From Physcomitrium patens (taxonomy: Eukaryota > Streptophyta > Bryopsida > Funariales > Funariaceae), in NCBI RefSeq assembly GCF_000002425.4, contig NC_037262.1, forward strand, positions 9,909,968 through 9,973,967: a stretch of 64,000 bases of DNA, written 5' to 3'. The position numbers were made by a program, and so were the translations under genes. The notes beneath the pieces are model-generated. The model saw only the letters and a list, made by a program, of their open reading frames with translations, made no database searches and was not told where the DNA came from. How positions within the stretch are numbered: the first letter of the stretch is position 1; each line of letters starts with the position of its first letter. Positions 36,526 through 47,821 of this stretch are shown here, piece by piece.

Positions 36526-38230
36526 TCATCTTGATTTTGATAGATGTCGTCGATGAAAAACCTCCACCGCCTTTGCTGCATTTGCAAGATTCTTTATTGG
36601 CTCCCATGTGCATTCACTAATACCATATCTGCACCAATGGACAAGATATTCTAATTTATTTCGACGCCGCCTTGAATCTAAGACTTCTTCTACTTCAAAC
36701 TCTTCATTATTGTCCACTTCTATAGGAAGAGGTGGAGCTTGTCGTCTTCTTGGTATGTTCACTGTCTTGTATGGTTCAAAAAGAGACACGTGGAATACTG
36801 GATGGATTTTCATTGACTCCAGTAGATGTAAACGATATGTAACTGGATTGATTTGTACAGAAATAGAAAATGGTCTCAGCCTTCGATAGTCCAACTTGTC
36901 ACAAGGAGGAGTGGTCTTGATATTGTGGCAAAGTAGCCATACCTTATCACCTAAGACGAATGATGGTTGTTCCTTTGGATAGACATCCGCATTGGCCTTT
37001 TGTTGTTCTTCAGCCTCTTTTAACTGTGCCTTCATCGTTGCATGTAGCTCTGATAAATGAATTGCCAAATCTTTCGCAGCAGGATTATCAACTTTTGAAA
37101 AGTCAAAAGTATCAAGTCGTGGATGATAACCATAATTAGCAAAGAAAGGTGTTTATTTTATAGAAGAGTGTACCGTGTTATTGTAAGCAAACTTTACCAA
37201 TGGCAAAAGAGTTGTCCAATCATCTTGTTGGTAATTAATGGTACATCTTAAATATTGCTCCAAAACTTGATTAACACGCTCCGTTTGTCCATCAGTTTGA
37301 GGATGGAATGCCGAAGATAGTTTTATATCCACTTTAAGAATCTTGAAAAGAGTCCGCCAAAATCTTGATACAAATTGAGTTCCCCTATCTGATATAATAT
37401 CCTTGGGTAATACATGACAGCGATAGATATTGTCAAGAAAGAGCTTAGCTGTTTCTTCACCCGTGATAGGTTTTGTACATAGTACAAAATGTGCCATCTT
37501 GGTAAAACGATCTACTATCACGAATATAGAGTCATAAGAACCTGAGATTGGAAGATCCGTGATGAAGTCCATAGAAACAGAAGACCGTGGTTGTTCTGGA
37601 ATGGATAATGGCTGAAGAAGTCCAAAAGGTCGATGACGAGGAGTTTTTGATCTTGAGCAAACATCACATGATTGTACAAAATCTTTGACTGCCTTCCACA
37701 TTTGACGCCACCAAAAATCCTTAGATATCAGCTCCAAAGTCTTATTATATCCGAAATGTCCTGCTGCTGGGAAGTCCTGACAAGTTTGAAGAATACGTAA
37801 ACGTGCTTCTCCTTCTAGAACATATAGGCGTCCTTCGAAATAGAGTAGGTTGTTCTTGAATTCAAATTTAAATGGATCATGAGATTTAGAAGAATTGTTC
37901 TTGATATCATGAACAAGAGGGTCTGAAGACATACTTACAGGACCTACTCAAGAAAAGTTAAATCAACAGTCAATAGTGATTTTATTGCTCGAAGATGAAA
38001 TTATTCCGGCTTCAAGAGAATCGTTCTTTGTGGCTCAAAAGCTGCATCTCCTTCTTTTGGTGCAAGATAAGAACGTCTAGACAAGGCATCGGATAAACCT
38101 TGTTGTTTTCCTGGCCGATAAGTGATGATGAACTCGAATCTTGATAAAGACATGCTCCAACGAGCTTGGCGACGATTTAATACTCATGCTGACATAAAAT
38201 ATTCAAGGTTCTTGTGATCCGTATACACGG
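36526..38230 (-). pseudogene. Element B pol, C-terminal part: end of RNase H, integrase and chromodomain
   Basis: Coding resumes left of element C with TVYTDHKNLEYFMSA (about 38226-38180). A few stops follow (38190-37935). A long open stretch (37932-37153) then holds the integrase zinc finger HFGYNKT...CDVCSRSK, VSMDFITDLP, ISDRGTQFVSRFW and [13 protein letters not shown]. After one stop at about 37153, the frame 37068-36526 continues to the chromodomain [21 protein letters not shown] and CTWEP. The last 780- and 540-base open stretches are better preserved than in copy A. Confidence 0.92.
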
Positions 38231-39545
38231 TGTCGTGTTGTGGTTCGGTTACTATATGAAAATAATGTAATTATCTACTTCATATGTAATTTATTAAATA
38301 ATATGGTAAGAGCCATATTATTAGATTTTAGTTGATTATAGAATATAATTTGGTTATTATCTTGAGAAGAGGTTGTTTAAAAAGGTTACTATAGAATTTT
38401 TATAACTTTGATTTCTTTTTCATAGTGGCTTTTAAGATTGGTTTAGTTCATAGTGACTTCTAAATAATTAGAATCACCTTTGTTAGATATTGGTGACCTT
38501 TGAAAACTTCTTTTGGATTTTTTATCTGGTGTTAAAAAGACTCATTGTAAAATTCTTATAAGAAAAGGGATGAAGAAAGGGGTTTTGGTAGCAAAAGGAT
38601 TAATTAGGGCACCAATTTGGATGAATGGAGATAAATAATAAAAATCTCTATTCCTATTGGTCAAAAATCATGACCAATGGGCTTTGAGGAGGCTGCCCGA
38701 GGCCATATTAGGGATTAGGGTTAGTTTCTCGCGGCCATTCGAGTTTTTGAGGCTAGAGTCAGAAGGTTTAGGTTTTTGGATTTGGTTTTGGTGCAAAATT
38801 TGTGTCATTTGGGATTTATATGAAGAAGTTATAGGCGCTCAAAGTTAAGGTGTAAGTTTTCGACGTACTGTCACTCTTTTGAGCATACCGCACGCGTACA
38901 GACAGCAAACGAGGATTGGCGACCGGATTTGAAGAGAGCACTTTTTCGGCTACAGTTTGTGCATACTGTTTATCGAATTCCAAGCTTTTATGAAGGAGAT
39001 ATTGGCAGTTGAAGTCAGCGCTTGATATCTAAGGGTAGTAAGTAGCCCGAATTACTTGTGCTTGTGATTTGAGCTATATCTTAGACAATTTGATGAGGTT
39101 TTAGCTCAAAATTTCCAAGATTGTGTGTAACCTTGTTAGAAAGCTTTCTTTTGTAAGTTTTGTGTGATTTGGAGCTTGGGTTTAGGAGATATAAGGAAAA
39201 TAGTTTTCGGGTGCTTGTAAGTTAGGGTTTTGTGCACCTGCTAGGGTTTTTAAGATGCCGAACGATCGGTGATAGATGTACGGTTCAATTTTTTTGTGGT
39301 ACAAGTTATGTATAGCATCTAGCTTAGGTAGAAATGTGAAACAAAGTGAACGGTTGGATCAACATATATGAATTTCCAAAGTCTGATGTAAAAAAGTCTT
39401 TGGCGGGAAGAAATATATTTTGAGTTTTTATACAAAACAAAGAGTTTTTTTTTTGGGAGCTAAGGCATTATATACAAAGGAAACCTAAACTCTCTACAGC
39501 TAGATACCCGGTGTATTCCCAGATTGAAAAACACATCACACGATA
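38231..39545 (+). repeat. Element C 5' LTR
   Basis: The end sequences are TGTCGTGT and ACACGATA, which are inverted apart from one base. The last 200 bases (from about 39343) are repeated at 43751-43972. The central part (38640-38770) matches the solo LTR in element A. Confidence 0.88.
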
Positions 39546-39549
39546 GAAC

Positions 39550-39567
39550 TGGTGAACCCGACGTGAA
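39550..39567 (+). promoter_or_regulatory. Element C primer-binding site, complementary to tRNA-Trp 3' end
   Basis: TGGTGAACCCGACGTGAA lies four bases after the 5' LTR. It starts with TGG (pairs with CCA). To my recollection it is an 18-base match to the complement of the plant tRNA-Trp 3' end (…TTCACGTCGGGTTCA-CCA). Confidence 0.8.
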
Positions 39568-39614
39568 ATTTTTTGGGGTAGAGAGTTTTGAAGAAATATT
39601 TTTGGCTTTCTATT

Positions 39615-42600
39615 ATGGAAGGGGGGCAAGGAAGTGGTGGTAGGAATTACATTGGGGATTCTCTATTGCAATTGGATCCTGCTACAAGTCAAATGTTTCA
39701 AGCATTTGCACTTTTTATGCAACAGCAGCATGCAGTGGAATGCAAGGAGGCAATGGCTACGAAAGCCTTGCAATCTGTTGTTGGAATTTTGGACCAATTT
39801 GATGGAAGAAATATTTCCAAGTATCTTAAGTATTACTCTCGGGAGATGGAGCTCAATAAGGTGCCAGAAAAAGATATGATCCTTATATTTGAGCTTGCAG
39901 TTGTACCAGAGCTTTGTGACCATATAAAGGGTATTATTAAAACTCATGGAGACAGATGGGAAGATTTTATCCTACAGCTAAAAGAAGAGTATTCTTTGGA
40001 GGATGCAGAAAGGGTGACAAGGAAATCATTTATGGAATGGGTTAATAAATCCAACAAAGGGTTGATTGCAACAGAGTTACTTTGAGAATTTGAGAGACAA
40101 TTTCTTCAATTATCTCGAGTGGAAAAGCTTACACTTGAAAATGATAAGGTGGAGTTATTTCTTCAATCAGCTGGAAATGATTTACAGAGAGAATTGGAAT
40201 TATTATTGGAGGATAATACAGAGGACAATGAACTTACTACTGATTGGAAGAAAGTCTCTGAAGCTGTGGGCATACTTGCTAAAAGACAGTATCGGAGGGG
40301 TAAGGTGGTAGTAAGGCAAGAGACTAGACCTCCACCAACTACAATATCTCGTAAGTAACAGCCAGAACTTGCTATTCTAGTAAATACTATTCCAATTCCT
40401 ATGTCTACAGTTGCACCACAGAAAGATGCAATTGATGAGTTGGTAAAAGGAATGAAAGACTTACAAATCAAACTAGCAAAGCTAGAGGAGAAAGAAGGAT
40501 TATCTGAGAACAAATCTATATCAAAGCCAGGGTATATACAACGATGTATTTGGTGTAATAGTATAGAGCATCCTCGAAAGGAGTGTGGAGATTTTGCCAA
40601 TATTTTACAACAAGGAGTAATTTTGTGGAAAGATGGAAAAATTGCGTTGCGAGATATAGGTGAGTTTCTCAAAACCAATTTTGGAAAGGGTGGGATGAAG
40701 AAGGTTTTGGAAGAGCATATATCTCAACAGGCTATGGCATCAAGAGAAGCTATTATTTATGGCATTGAGGCTATAAGGGAGAAAGAGGATGTTTTTGATA
40801 AGTATATAAATACAAGGGATCTATGGAATCATGCTATTATCAGCATGAATAAAGGAAAAATAACAAGGCAGGAATTACTTAATACAGCTACAATAATTAG
40901 AAATGCTACAAGATGGGATGACCCTGTAGATACTATGTCCGTACATGCTTATTTGGCAAAGTCTCAACATGAAGCCTTAATGGAGGTGAAAAGGGGAAGA
41001 AATGAAAGAAAAGAAAATTTTGAAGAGCCAGTAAACAAGAGGAGATTTCAAAGGCATGTTGAAACAACTTAAAATAAAGAAATGCCTATACCACATGCTA
41101 ATAGACCATCCAAGGTTGGGCCATCAATTTTGCATCCTGAAAATGCTTCACTGCCAAAAGAAAAATGGGAAGAAAGAATGGAGGTTGATAAAGACAAATG
41201 GAAGAGTAAGCATATTACTTATAAACTTCAATCTGATATTGAGGCAGCCACAGATTTGAAAGGAGTCTTGGAAAAAAGAGTATTGAATGCCAAAATTGAA
41301 TTTACTCTACGAGAAATTTTAGGCATTGCAAAGAGAGAGTTTGATGAAGTCATCATAGACACTATTAAGCGAAAGAGGTAGTTGACAGGAGAATCTGCTG
41401 TATCTAATGCTTTGGATACAATCTTGACTGAAGAAGAGGAGCATGAATTGGCAAAATGTTGTATCAATAAAAAGGGATAATTTGATTTGGATGAATACAA
41501 GGATGATGACAAGGGCCCTAGACACTATACCAAGGGACATTGGGCAAGAGCCACCACAGAGACTTTAGTAAAAATGGAAGACTTGGAAGAACTAGTAATT
41601 GCTCTCATTGACCATGGATCTGAAATTAATATTATGTCAAAAGAGGTCTATAAACATGGAAGGTGGCCCATTGATATTAACCATGGATGGGTGATTCGGA
41701 CAGCAAATAATACACGAGGAGATCTTTATGGTGCTTGCCCTAATGTGAAGGTAAAGGTTCGAAATGTGACCACAAAACAAATTTTTTTTGTTCAAGACAC
41801 TACTTCATATCCGGTGATTCTTGGTCAACCATATATTACAGCTGTGAGGATGGAGACCAAAGTTTTGGATGATGGATCAGCATGTGCCCATATTAGAAGT
41901 CAAGTTGAAAAAAAGGGAGTGCAATTTCTAACAGTACCTGCAAACCATGAGCGCAATCGGAATTATTTACGAAGTGAATTACTACCAAGGGTTAGTGAAG
42001 AGTTTACGGATTTTTGTAGGGTACCACTATAGAGCGGGAATGTAGTGGTACATCAAAGAAGGTACTCTCGCATGAAAAAGAAAGTACCTTTTGTACAGGT
42101 GTTATAGAATTATCTAAGAATGGATTTGCTATCTATACACAACTTGATGATCTACCAAAGTGGGAGAAAAAAGTTGTGCAAAAATCTGAAAAAGACCTAA
42201 AAAGAGTGGGTGTGCTTGATGGAGATGATAAGATAATAGGTGTATATATGGAGACTGGTTTAGAAAATTTTATGGAAGAGCTTTTAGAGGTTGAACAAGG
42301 AAATGAAGATCAAGTGATGCAAGTACATTCAAGAGAGCTCTACTCAGCTATACAAGCATTTCAAGATTATAAAGTCGAAGTTGAAACTAAGTACAAGATT
42401 GTGGAGAGAAAAATAAAACCAGTAGCTATACCATTACCTAGTGATTCCAATCATCAAGTTCAACAAGCTTTGAAGGAGAAGGTCTTATGGGATCCTAAAC
42501 AAATTGGCCATAAGTTTACTAAGAACACACTTAATGAGCTAAAAATAGGATCTACAAATTTCCTATTGCTTGTTGAAGAAATGGAATTTAGAAAAATGTT

Positions 42601-43760
42601 AAGTATGCATGGAAAGGCCTTTGCTTTTGAACCTTCAGAAATTGGATGTGTTGATCCAAGTGTTGTGGCACCAATGATTATATTTACAGTTCCACATGTT
42701 TTTTGGGATTTAAGACCAATTTCAGTGCCTAAAGCACATCTACCTAAACTTATGAAGCTTTTAAAATAAAAGATACAAATGAAGATCCTCGAGCCATCAT
42801 TTGCACCATATTCCAGTCGTTGGTTTACAGTACCAAAGAAAAATGGAACACTACGGTTTATTCAAGATATGCAACCAGTAAATCAAGTAACTATTAGAAA
42901 TACTGGAGTTGGACCAATTGTTGGAGAATTTGCTGAGGTATTTGCTGGTAGAGCTATTTACTCTGTTCGAGATCTTTATTCTAGATATGATCAATTTCAA
43001 CTAGCTGAAGGAAGCAAAGATGTTACTACTATGAGGACACCTTTAGGGTTGGTTAAGATGTGTACATTGACACAAGGAGCAACAAACTCAGTAGCTCATA
43101 TGATGAATGGGATGAATAAGGTTCTTCGTGATTTCATTCTAAAAAAGACTATGCCCTTCTTAGATGATATTCCAATAAAAGGGTGTGTAGAAGAAGAAAA
43201 AGATGAAACAATAGATCAGAAGGGGTGCCGTAAATTTGTATCTAATCATATTTTAGACTGTGACAAAATTTTATCTCGACTGGAGGAGGTTCACTTGACA
43301 CTGTCAAGAGCTAAATCTACTTTTGGAGTTCGAGAAGTTGTTATTGTAGGGCATTTATGTGGATGGTTTGGTCGCAAACCTAATCCTAATAAGGTGGATG
43401 CCATACAACGAATGAAGGATATTTGTAGCTCACAAACAGAGGTACGTAGGATTTTAGGAGCTTGCATATTTTATTAAGTATGGATTCCTCATTATGCACA
43501 TGTAGCTAATCCTCTTTATAGTTTGCTACGAAAAGGGAAGAGATTTAAATGGGAGAAAAAACATACAAAAATAATTTAAAAGCTAAAGCAATTATTATCT
43601 TCTCCACATGTATTGCGAAGGATAAGTTATGAGGATGGCAAATCGGTGATACTTACAGTTGATACTAGTCCAATAGCTGTTGGTTGGGCTTTACGACAAA
43701 ATGATGAAGAAGGGAACACGTTTGCTATTAGATTTGGAGCTAAAGTATTAAGTGAACGGT
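39615..43760 (+). pseudogene. Element C gag-pol: capsid, zinc knuckle, protease, reverse transcriptase, truncated RNase H
   Basis: Gag and protease lie in one frame (starting MEGGQGSGGRNY), interrupted by TGA at 40083 and TAA at 40356, plus later stops. The capsid region shows FDGRNISKYLKYYSREMEL, and the zinc knuckle is CIWCNSIEHPRKEC (40546-40590). The protease has ALIDHGSEINIMSKEVY and VILGQPYI. After a frame change between about 42030 and 42176, reverse transcriptase runs from about 42640 to 43480 with RWFTVPKKNGTLRFIQDMQP, FQLAEGSKDVTTMRTPLG and the catalytic MPFLDDIPIKG. RNase H starts ILTVDTSPIAVGWAL and stops at the deletion joint at 43751. The YxDD motif is FLDD, typical of a distinct Gypsy lineage. 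Confidence 0.87.
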
Positions 43761-43972
43761 TGGATCAACATATATGAATTTCCAAAGTCTGATGTAAAAA
43801 AGTCTTTGGCGGGAAGAAATATATTTTGAAGAATTTTAATATATTTTGAGTTTTTATACAAAACAAAGAGTTTTTTTTTTTGGGAGCTAAGGCATTATAT
43901 ACAAAGGAAACCTAAACTCTCTACAGCTAGATACCCGGTGTATTTCCAAATTGAAAAACACATCACATGACA
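43751..43972 (+). repeat. Element C 3' LTR remnant
   Basis: It matches 39343-39545 closely, including the poly(T) run and CTAGATACCCGGTGTAT. It contains about 20 extra bases near 43829-43848 that look like a local duplication. Confidence 0.9.
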
Positions 43973-45759
43973 ATGGTAACTGGACTAGAAGCGCCTTCTA
44001 AGTAATGACGCCATTCTTGAAAAGAATCCACAATTGCAAGAAGTTCTTTGTCGTGGATCTCATAATTGATTTCTACTGTTGAGAATTTTTTTGAATGAAA
44101 GGCTTCTGGATGAAGTTTGTCATCTGTTCCCATTTGTGATAAAATTGCACCTAGAGCAAAGTTTGATGCATCTGTTTCCATAAAGAATGCTTTGGAAAAA
44201 TCAACACGATACAAGATTGGTACAGAAACAAACGCTGTCTTCAAAGATTCAAAAGCAACTTCCGCTTCTTGATTCCATTGAAGTTTGTCTTTACAAGTTA
44301 AAGTGTAAGTGGAGCTGCAACTTAAGAGAAGTCTTTGATGAAGATCCGATAGTAGTTGGCAAATCCCAAAAAAAATTGGACATCTCTTACCGTTTTTGGG
44401 ATCTTCCAGTCTATAATAGTTTGAACTTTCTTAGGATCCATCATAAGTCCATCATTTAAAATGATGTAATCTAAGAAATCGACTTGAGTAGTGTGGAATA
44501 TACACTTTTTTATCTTGGCATAGAGTCTTGCATCTCTTAATTTTTGTAACACACGACGAACTTGAAGTTCATGTTCTTTTGGATTCTTAGAATAGATCAA
44601 GATGTCGTCTAGATAACATACCACAAAACCGTCCAAAAACTCTCAAAAAACATCATTCATTAGATGTTAAAAAGCTGCTGGTGCATTTGTAAGTCCAAAA
44701 GGCATGACGTTGTATTCAAAATGTCCATACCTAGTTCGAAACGCAGCCTTCCATTCATCTCCTTCTTTGATGCGTACTAGATTGTATGCTCCCCGAAGAT
44801 CTATTTTTGTATAGATCTTAGCTTGATTCAGTTGATCAAGAAGTCCGGATATTAAAAGTAGTGGATACATGTTCTGGATGGTAATCTTGTTGAGTCCTTG
44901 ATAATCAACACACATCCGCAATGATCCATCTTTTTTTTTTCACAAATAGAATTGGAGCTCCTGCTGGAGATTTAGAATGGCGTATGAAATTTTTGGCTAG
45001 ATTTTCTTCAATATACTCCTTGAGTTCAGTCAACTCATTTTGTGATAAACTATAGATTGGTCCGAATGGCGGTTGTGCTCCTTCTTGAAGGTTAATTGAG
45101 CAATCATAGGGACGATGTTCCGGGAGTGTATCCGCATTCTTTTTTTCAAATACATCTTAAAATTCTTGATATTGGCTTGGAATGCCACTTGAAGTCTTTT
45201 CACCAGTAGGAACAAGTGTGGCATAAATAATATATGGTAATTCTTTCATAGCAGCATGTAAGAAAGCTTTTGCACCTATAAATATGGTTTTAATTAAAGT
45301 GGACTTATGACTCTCTATTTGATTAACTACATTGTTAGCTATACTTTTAGAGAAAGTAAGAATTTGGGAAATTCAATCTATTTGAGGGTTGTATTTTTCT
45401 AACCACGATAAATCTAAAATGACTGAATTAGAGGGAGATCTAATGATATTAAATACTACAAAACTATTATGACCATTGATTATTACTTCTATAGGAAGGG
45501 TTTCATGAGTAATATCTCTAGAAGACAATGGACGACCATCTATGACTTCTACATGAACAGGTTTAGTTTTCTTTACTAAAGATATGCTATGTCTTTTAGT
45601 AAATTCTTCATCTAAAAAATATGCTGAGGCTCCTGAATCTAACAAGGCAGAGACTTTGTAATGTTTAGGTCCTAAAATAACATTTAATGTAAAACAAGGA
45701 GAAGGCTCTGAGGAGAGAATAGGACCTTTATTAGAAGTTGTGCAAGGTTCCAGCCGCAC
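43973..45759 (-). pseudogene. Element B pol, N-terminal part: protease, reverse transcriptase, start of RNase H
   Basis: The protease has LLDSGASAYFLDEEF and ends at a TGA (45375-45373) where copy A reads TGG. Reverse transcriptase follows with [44 protein letters not shown] and YLDDILIYSK. RNase H begins with METDASNFALG and DKELLAIV, and breaks at GASSPVT where element C is inserted. Stops and at least one frame change make it non-functional. Confidence 0.9.
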
Positions 45760-45773
45760 GGTCCCTATTGTAG

Positions 45774-46772
45774 CTAGATAAACTCATTTTTCGACATATT
45801 ATCTTCTTTCACAGCCATACTCTTCATTTTGTGATTGCGTCGTTTCTTTGGACAACGTTGAGCAGTGTGCTTTGGTTCTCCACAATATAAACATAATCCT
45901 TCTTGACAACGACGAGTCTTTTCTTGCTCAGTAAGAGGTTTGAAACGTACTGCATCAATTTGTATATCCTCTACTTCCAAATGTGTGTGTTGAAGCGTTG
46001 TTGGTATTGCCATTGAATTATAGTAACGTTGAGGTCCACTTGTACGGTTCTCAGATCGGAATTCAAAAAGACGATTGTCGCACTTCACAGCAAAGTCAAT
46101 TGCTTGACTCAATGTTTGAGGATCAGGTAAGTTGAGCATTAATTTTTTTACCTCATATTGTAATCCGTAGAGAAATTGGCTAATAAGTGCACCATCATCC
46201 CACTTGATATCAGTTGCAAGTTGTCAAAATTGTGAAGCATATAACGTTACTGATCGATTGCCTTGTCGTAAAATACGGATCTTATTGGTTGCAACACGAA
46301 TTGCATCATGTTCTCCATACATGGATCGAAACTCCACCAAAAAAGTCTCTAGATTATCCAATATTGGATCTCGTCGTTCAAGAAAAGATGAAAACCACGA
46401 TAATGCCGAATCTGAAAGAAGTGTACCAATAAATCTAACTTGTGATCCTGGAGTTGGATAGCTTTGGAGTTGAAGTTCAATCACAAGTTGCACTTAATTG
46501 ATAAATCCTCGAAATTTGGATCTGGTGCCATCAAACTTCTTGAGTAGGGCAATTCTTGGTTCTCTAACATTTGAAGGACGTTCCACCATAGGAGAAAAGA
46601 CATGGTTTAGTGCAGATGTTGAAGCAGTTCCAACCATTTCTATATCTTCACTTCCTGCCAATCTTGTTGCTCCTTGTGGTGGTAAATTGAGTTGATGCAT
46701 TGCAAGTATTAACTCCCTCAATTGCTCTTGCATTTGTGCCATTGCACTCTTCATTTCAAGAAGTTGTGCTAT
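45774..46772 (-). pseudogene. Element B gag (start codon lost, two internal stops)
   Basis: The counterpart of the copy A start codon reads ATA (46772-46770). In-frame stops are TAA at 46496-46494 (CAA in copy A) and TGA at 46226-46224 (CGA in copy A). The capsid segment includes FRSMYGEHDAIRVATNKIRI. The zinc knuckle CLYCGEPKHTAQRC is complete, unlike copy A. The frame ends with TAG at 45776-45774, and pol follows in a different frame. Confidence 0.88.
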
Positions 46773-46971
46773 GATAACACTTAGAAGAGGGAAGATGTCT
46801 AATATCGCTGAAGACAAATAGAAGAGAGGATTTGCGGACAAAGAAAATACTAAAGACAATATCAGTTTAGAAGAGGGTAATCCGCAACTTCTAATACGCT
46901 TATATCTTATCAAGAAAAAGAGGTAATCCACTCTTAATCAAGATTAGAAAAAGCTCTGATATTGTAGGTGT

Positions 46972-46983
46972 ACTCTTGTCAAT
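46972..46983 (-). promoter_or_regulatory. Element B primer-binding site, self-complementary to its own transcript start
   Basis: The minus strand next to the 5' LTR reads GATTGACAAGAGT (46984-46972). Twelve of these bases are the exact reverse complement of the LTR word at 47170-47159. Position and sequence agree with copy A, so the feature is conserved between two copies whose LTRs have diverged clearly. Confidence 0.65.
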
Positions 46984-46984
46984 C

Positions 46985-47546
46985 TGACAAGGACAAGAAC
47001 TCGATGAAAAAATAATTCAGACAAGTGAGCCTTCACTCAAAGAGAAGTAACAAAATATATATAAACAAGTATATATATTGAAAGTGAAACTGGAATGGCT
47101 ATTGCCAAAAGACAAGAAAACTAGAGACCCTTGAAACTAGACTAGAAGCAAGAAAGGAATTGACAAGAGTGAAGAAGCCTTCACTCTTGTCTCTATATAT
47201 ACTATCTAACTAAGGGGCTACGTGGCGACGTTCTATAGGACCTCCAATATGTGTTGACTTTGTAGGACACATGCCTTGACTTACAAGGCAAGTTTTTCTA
47301 CGTGTGGGCCACATAGTTAGCTTGATCTTCAAGCTAACAACATGTGTGGCACATGGCCAACTTGTTGACCACGTTTTTAATCCAAAAAGTCAATTAAAGA
47401 CACCTATGAAGTCAAAGCAGTGTCTAAGAAGTTTCTAGGAAGCTTCCATATTAAATATTATAGAATTAACTTACTTTTATCTACTTTTACTTACTTCTAC
47501 CTATTTCTATATGTAATTATTAGCTTACATGATTATGGCCGTGACA
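46985..47546 (-). repeat. Element B 5' LTR (right copy) with TATA box and hairpin
   Basis: On the minus strand TATATATAG runs from 47201 to 47193. A 13-bp perfect inverted repeat with a 4-base loop spans 47162-47191. The predicted transcript start ACTCTTGTCAAT begins at 47170, again 31 bases from the TATA start, as in copy A. Confidence 0.94.
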
Positions 47547-47548
47547 CG

Positions 47549-47821
47549 TGTTGAGAACGTTTAAAAAGACACAAGAGAAATAGTAAGTCATACACATATA
47601 TAAAAGTAGTAGTAAGTCATACACACAAGAGGGTTTCTAAGGAGAGAGAGCTTCACACATTAAAATCTGTTGATCTGGTTGTGTCTTATATACAAGAAGA
47701 GAGAAAGGGGAGAGGATAATCAATACTTCTCTACTAGACTTTAAATACTGTAGCTATAGTATTTATTGTATTCTACAGTAAATATTATGGAGAGCGCCGA
47801 CTTTATTTAATGATCTCAACA
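47549..47821 (-). repeat. Copia right (5') LTR
   Basis: It begins TGTTGAGAACG and ends GATCTCAACA, followed by the target duplication GTTTT at 47822-47826. The first three bases overlap the CGTGT target duplication of element B. Confidence 0.93.

Larger units (their letters stand above)
38231..43972 (+). mobile_element. Gypsy-like element C with tRNA-Trp primer site, 3' end truncated
   Basis: The 5' LTR 38231-39545 begins TGTCGTGTTG. A primer site follows, then gag, protease, reverse transcriptase and the beginning of RNase H. At 43751 the coding sequence joins directly to the last 222 bases of the LTR, ending CACATGACA at 43972. Integrase and most of the 3' LTR are missing. Left flank ACGG (38227-38230) and right flank ATGG (43973-43976) suggest a 4-bp target duplication with one change. 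Removing element plus one copy restores the RNase H reading of element B. It is defective and oriented opposite to its host. Confidence 0.88.
35408..47546 (-). mobile_element. Chromodomain Ty3/Gypsy element, copy B (target duplication CGTGT)
   Basis: LTRs at 35408-35966 and 46985-47546 differ by about 15 substitutions and a few single-base indels by hand count (about 3%). CGTGT lies at 35403-35407 and 47547-47551. Read on the minus strand the LTR begins TGTCACGG like copy A, and a G-rich polypurine tract (complement of the CCCCCCC run near 35970) precedes the 3' LTR. Gag, pol and chromodomain are the same family as A. Element C (38231-43972) sits inside RNase H. Without it B is about 6.39 kb. 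The insertion point is exactly the border between the copia 5' LTR and its primer site. Confidence 0.95.
22128..47821 (-). mobile_element. Ty1/Copia LTR retrotransposon, split by two nested Gypsy elements (about 5.9 kb without inserts)
   Basis: The left LTR (22128-22463) and right LTR (47549-47821) both run TGTTGAGA...TCTCAACA and are flanked by the same five bases, GTTTT, at 22123-22127 and 47822-47826. Coding runs leftward in Copia order: gag, protease, integrase, reverse transcriptase, RNase H. Next to the left LTR is a minus-strand purine tract (22464-22478, complement of CTCCTCCTCCCTCAT) that fits the polypurine tract. Insert A lies between RNase H and this tract; insert B lies exactly at the right LTR/primer-site border. 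The two LTRs differ far more than those of A or B, so this is the oldest layer. It cannot be autonomous now. Confidence 0.93.
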
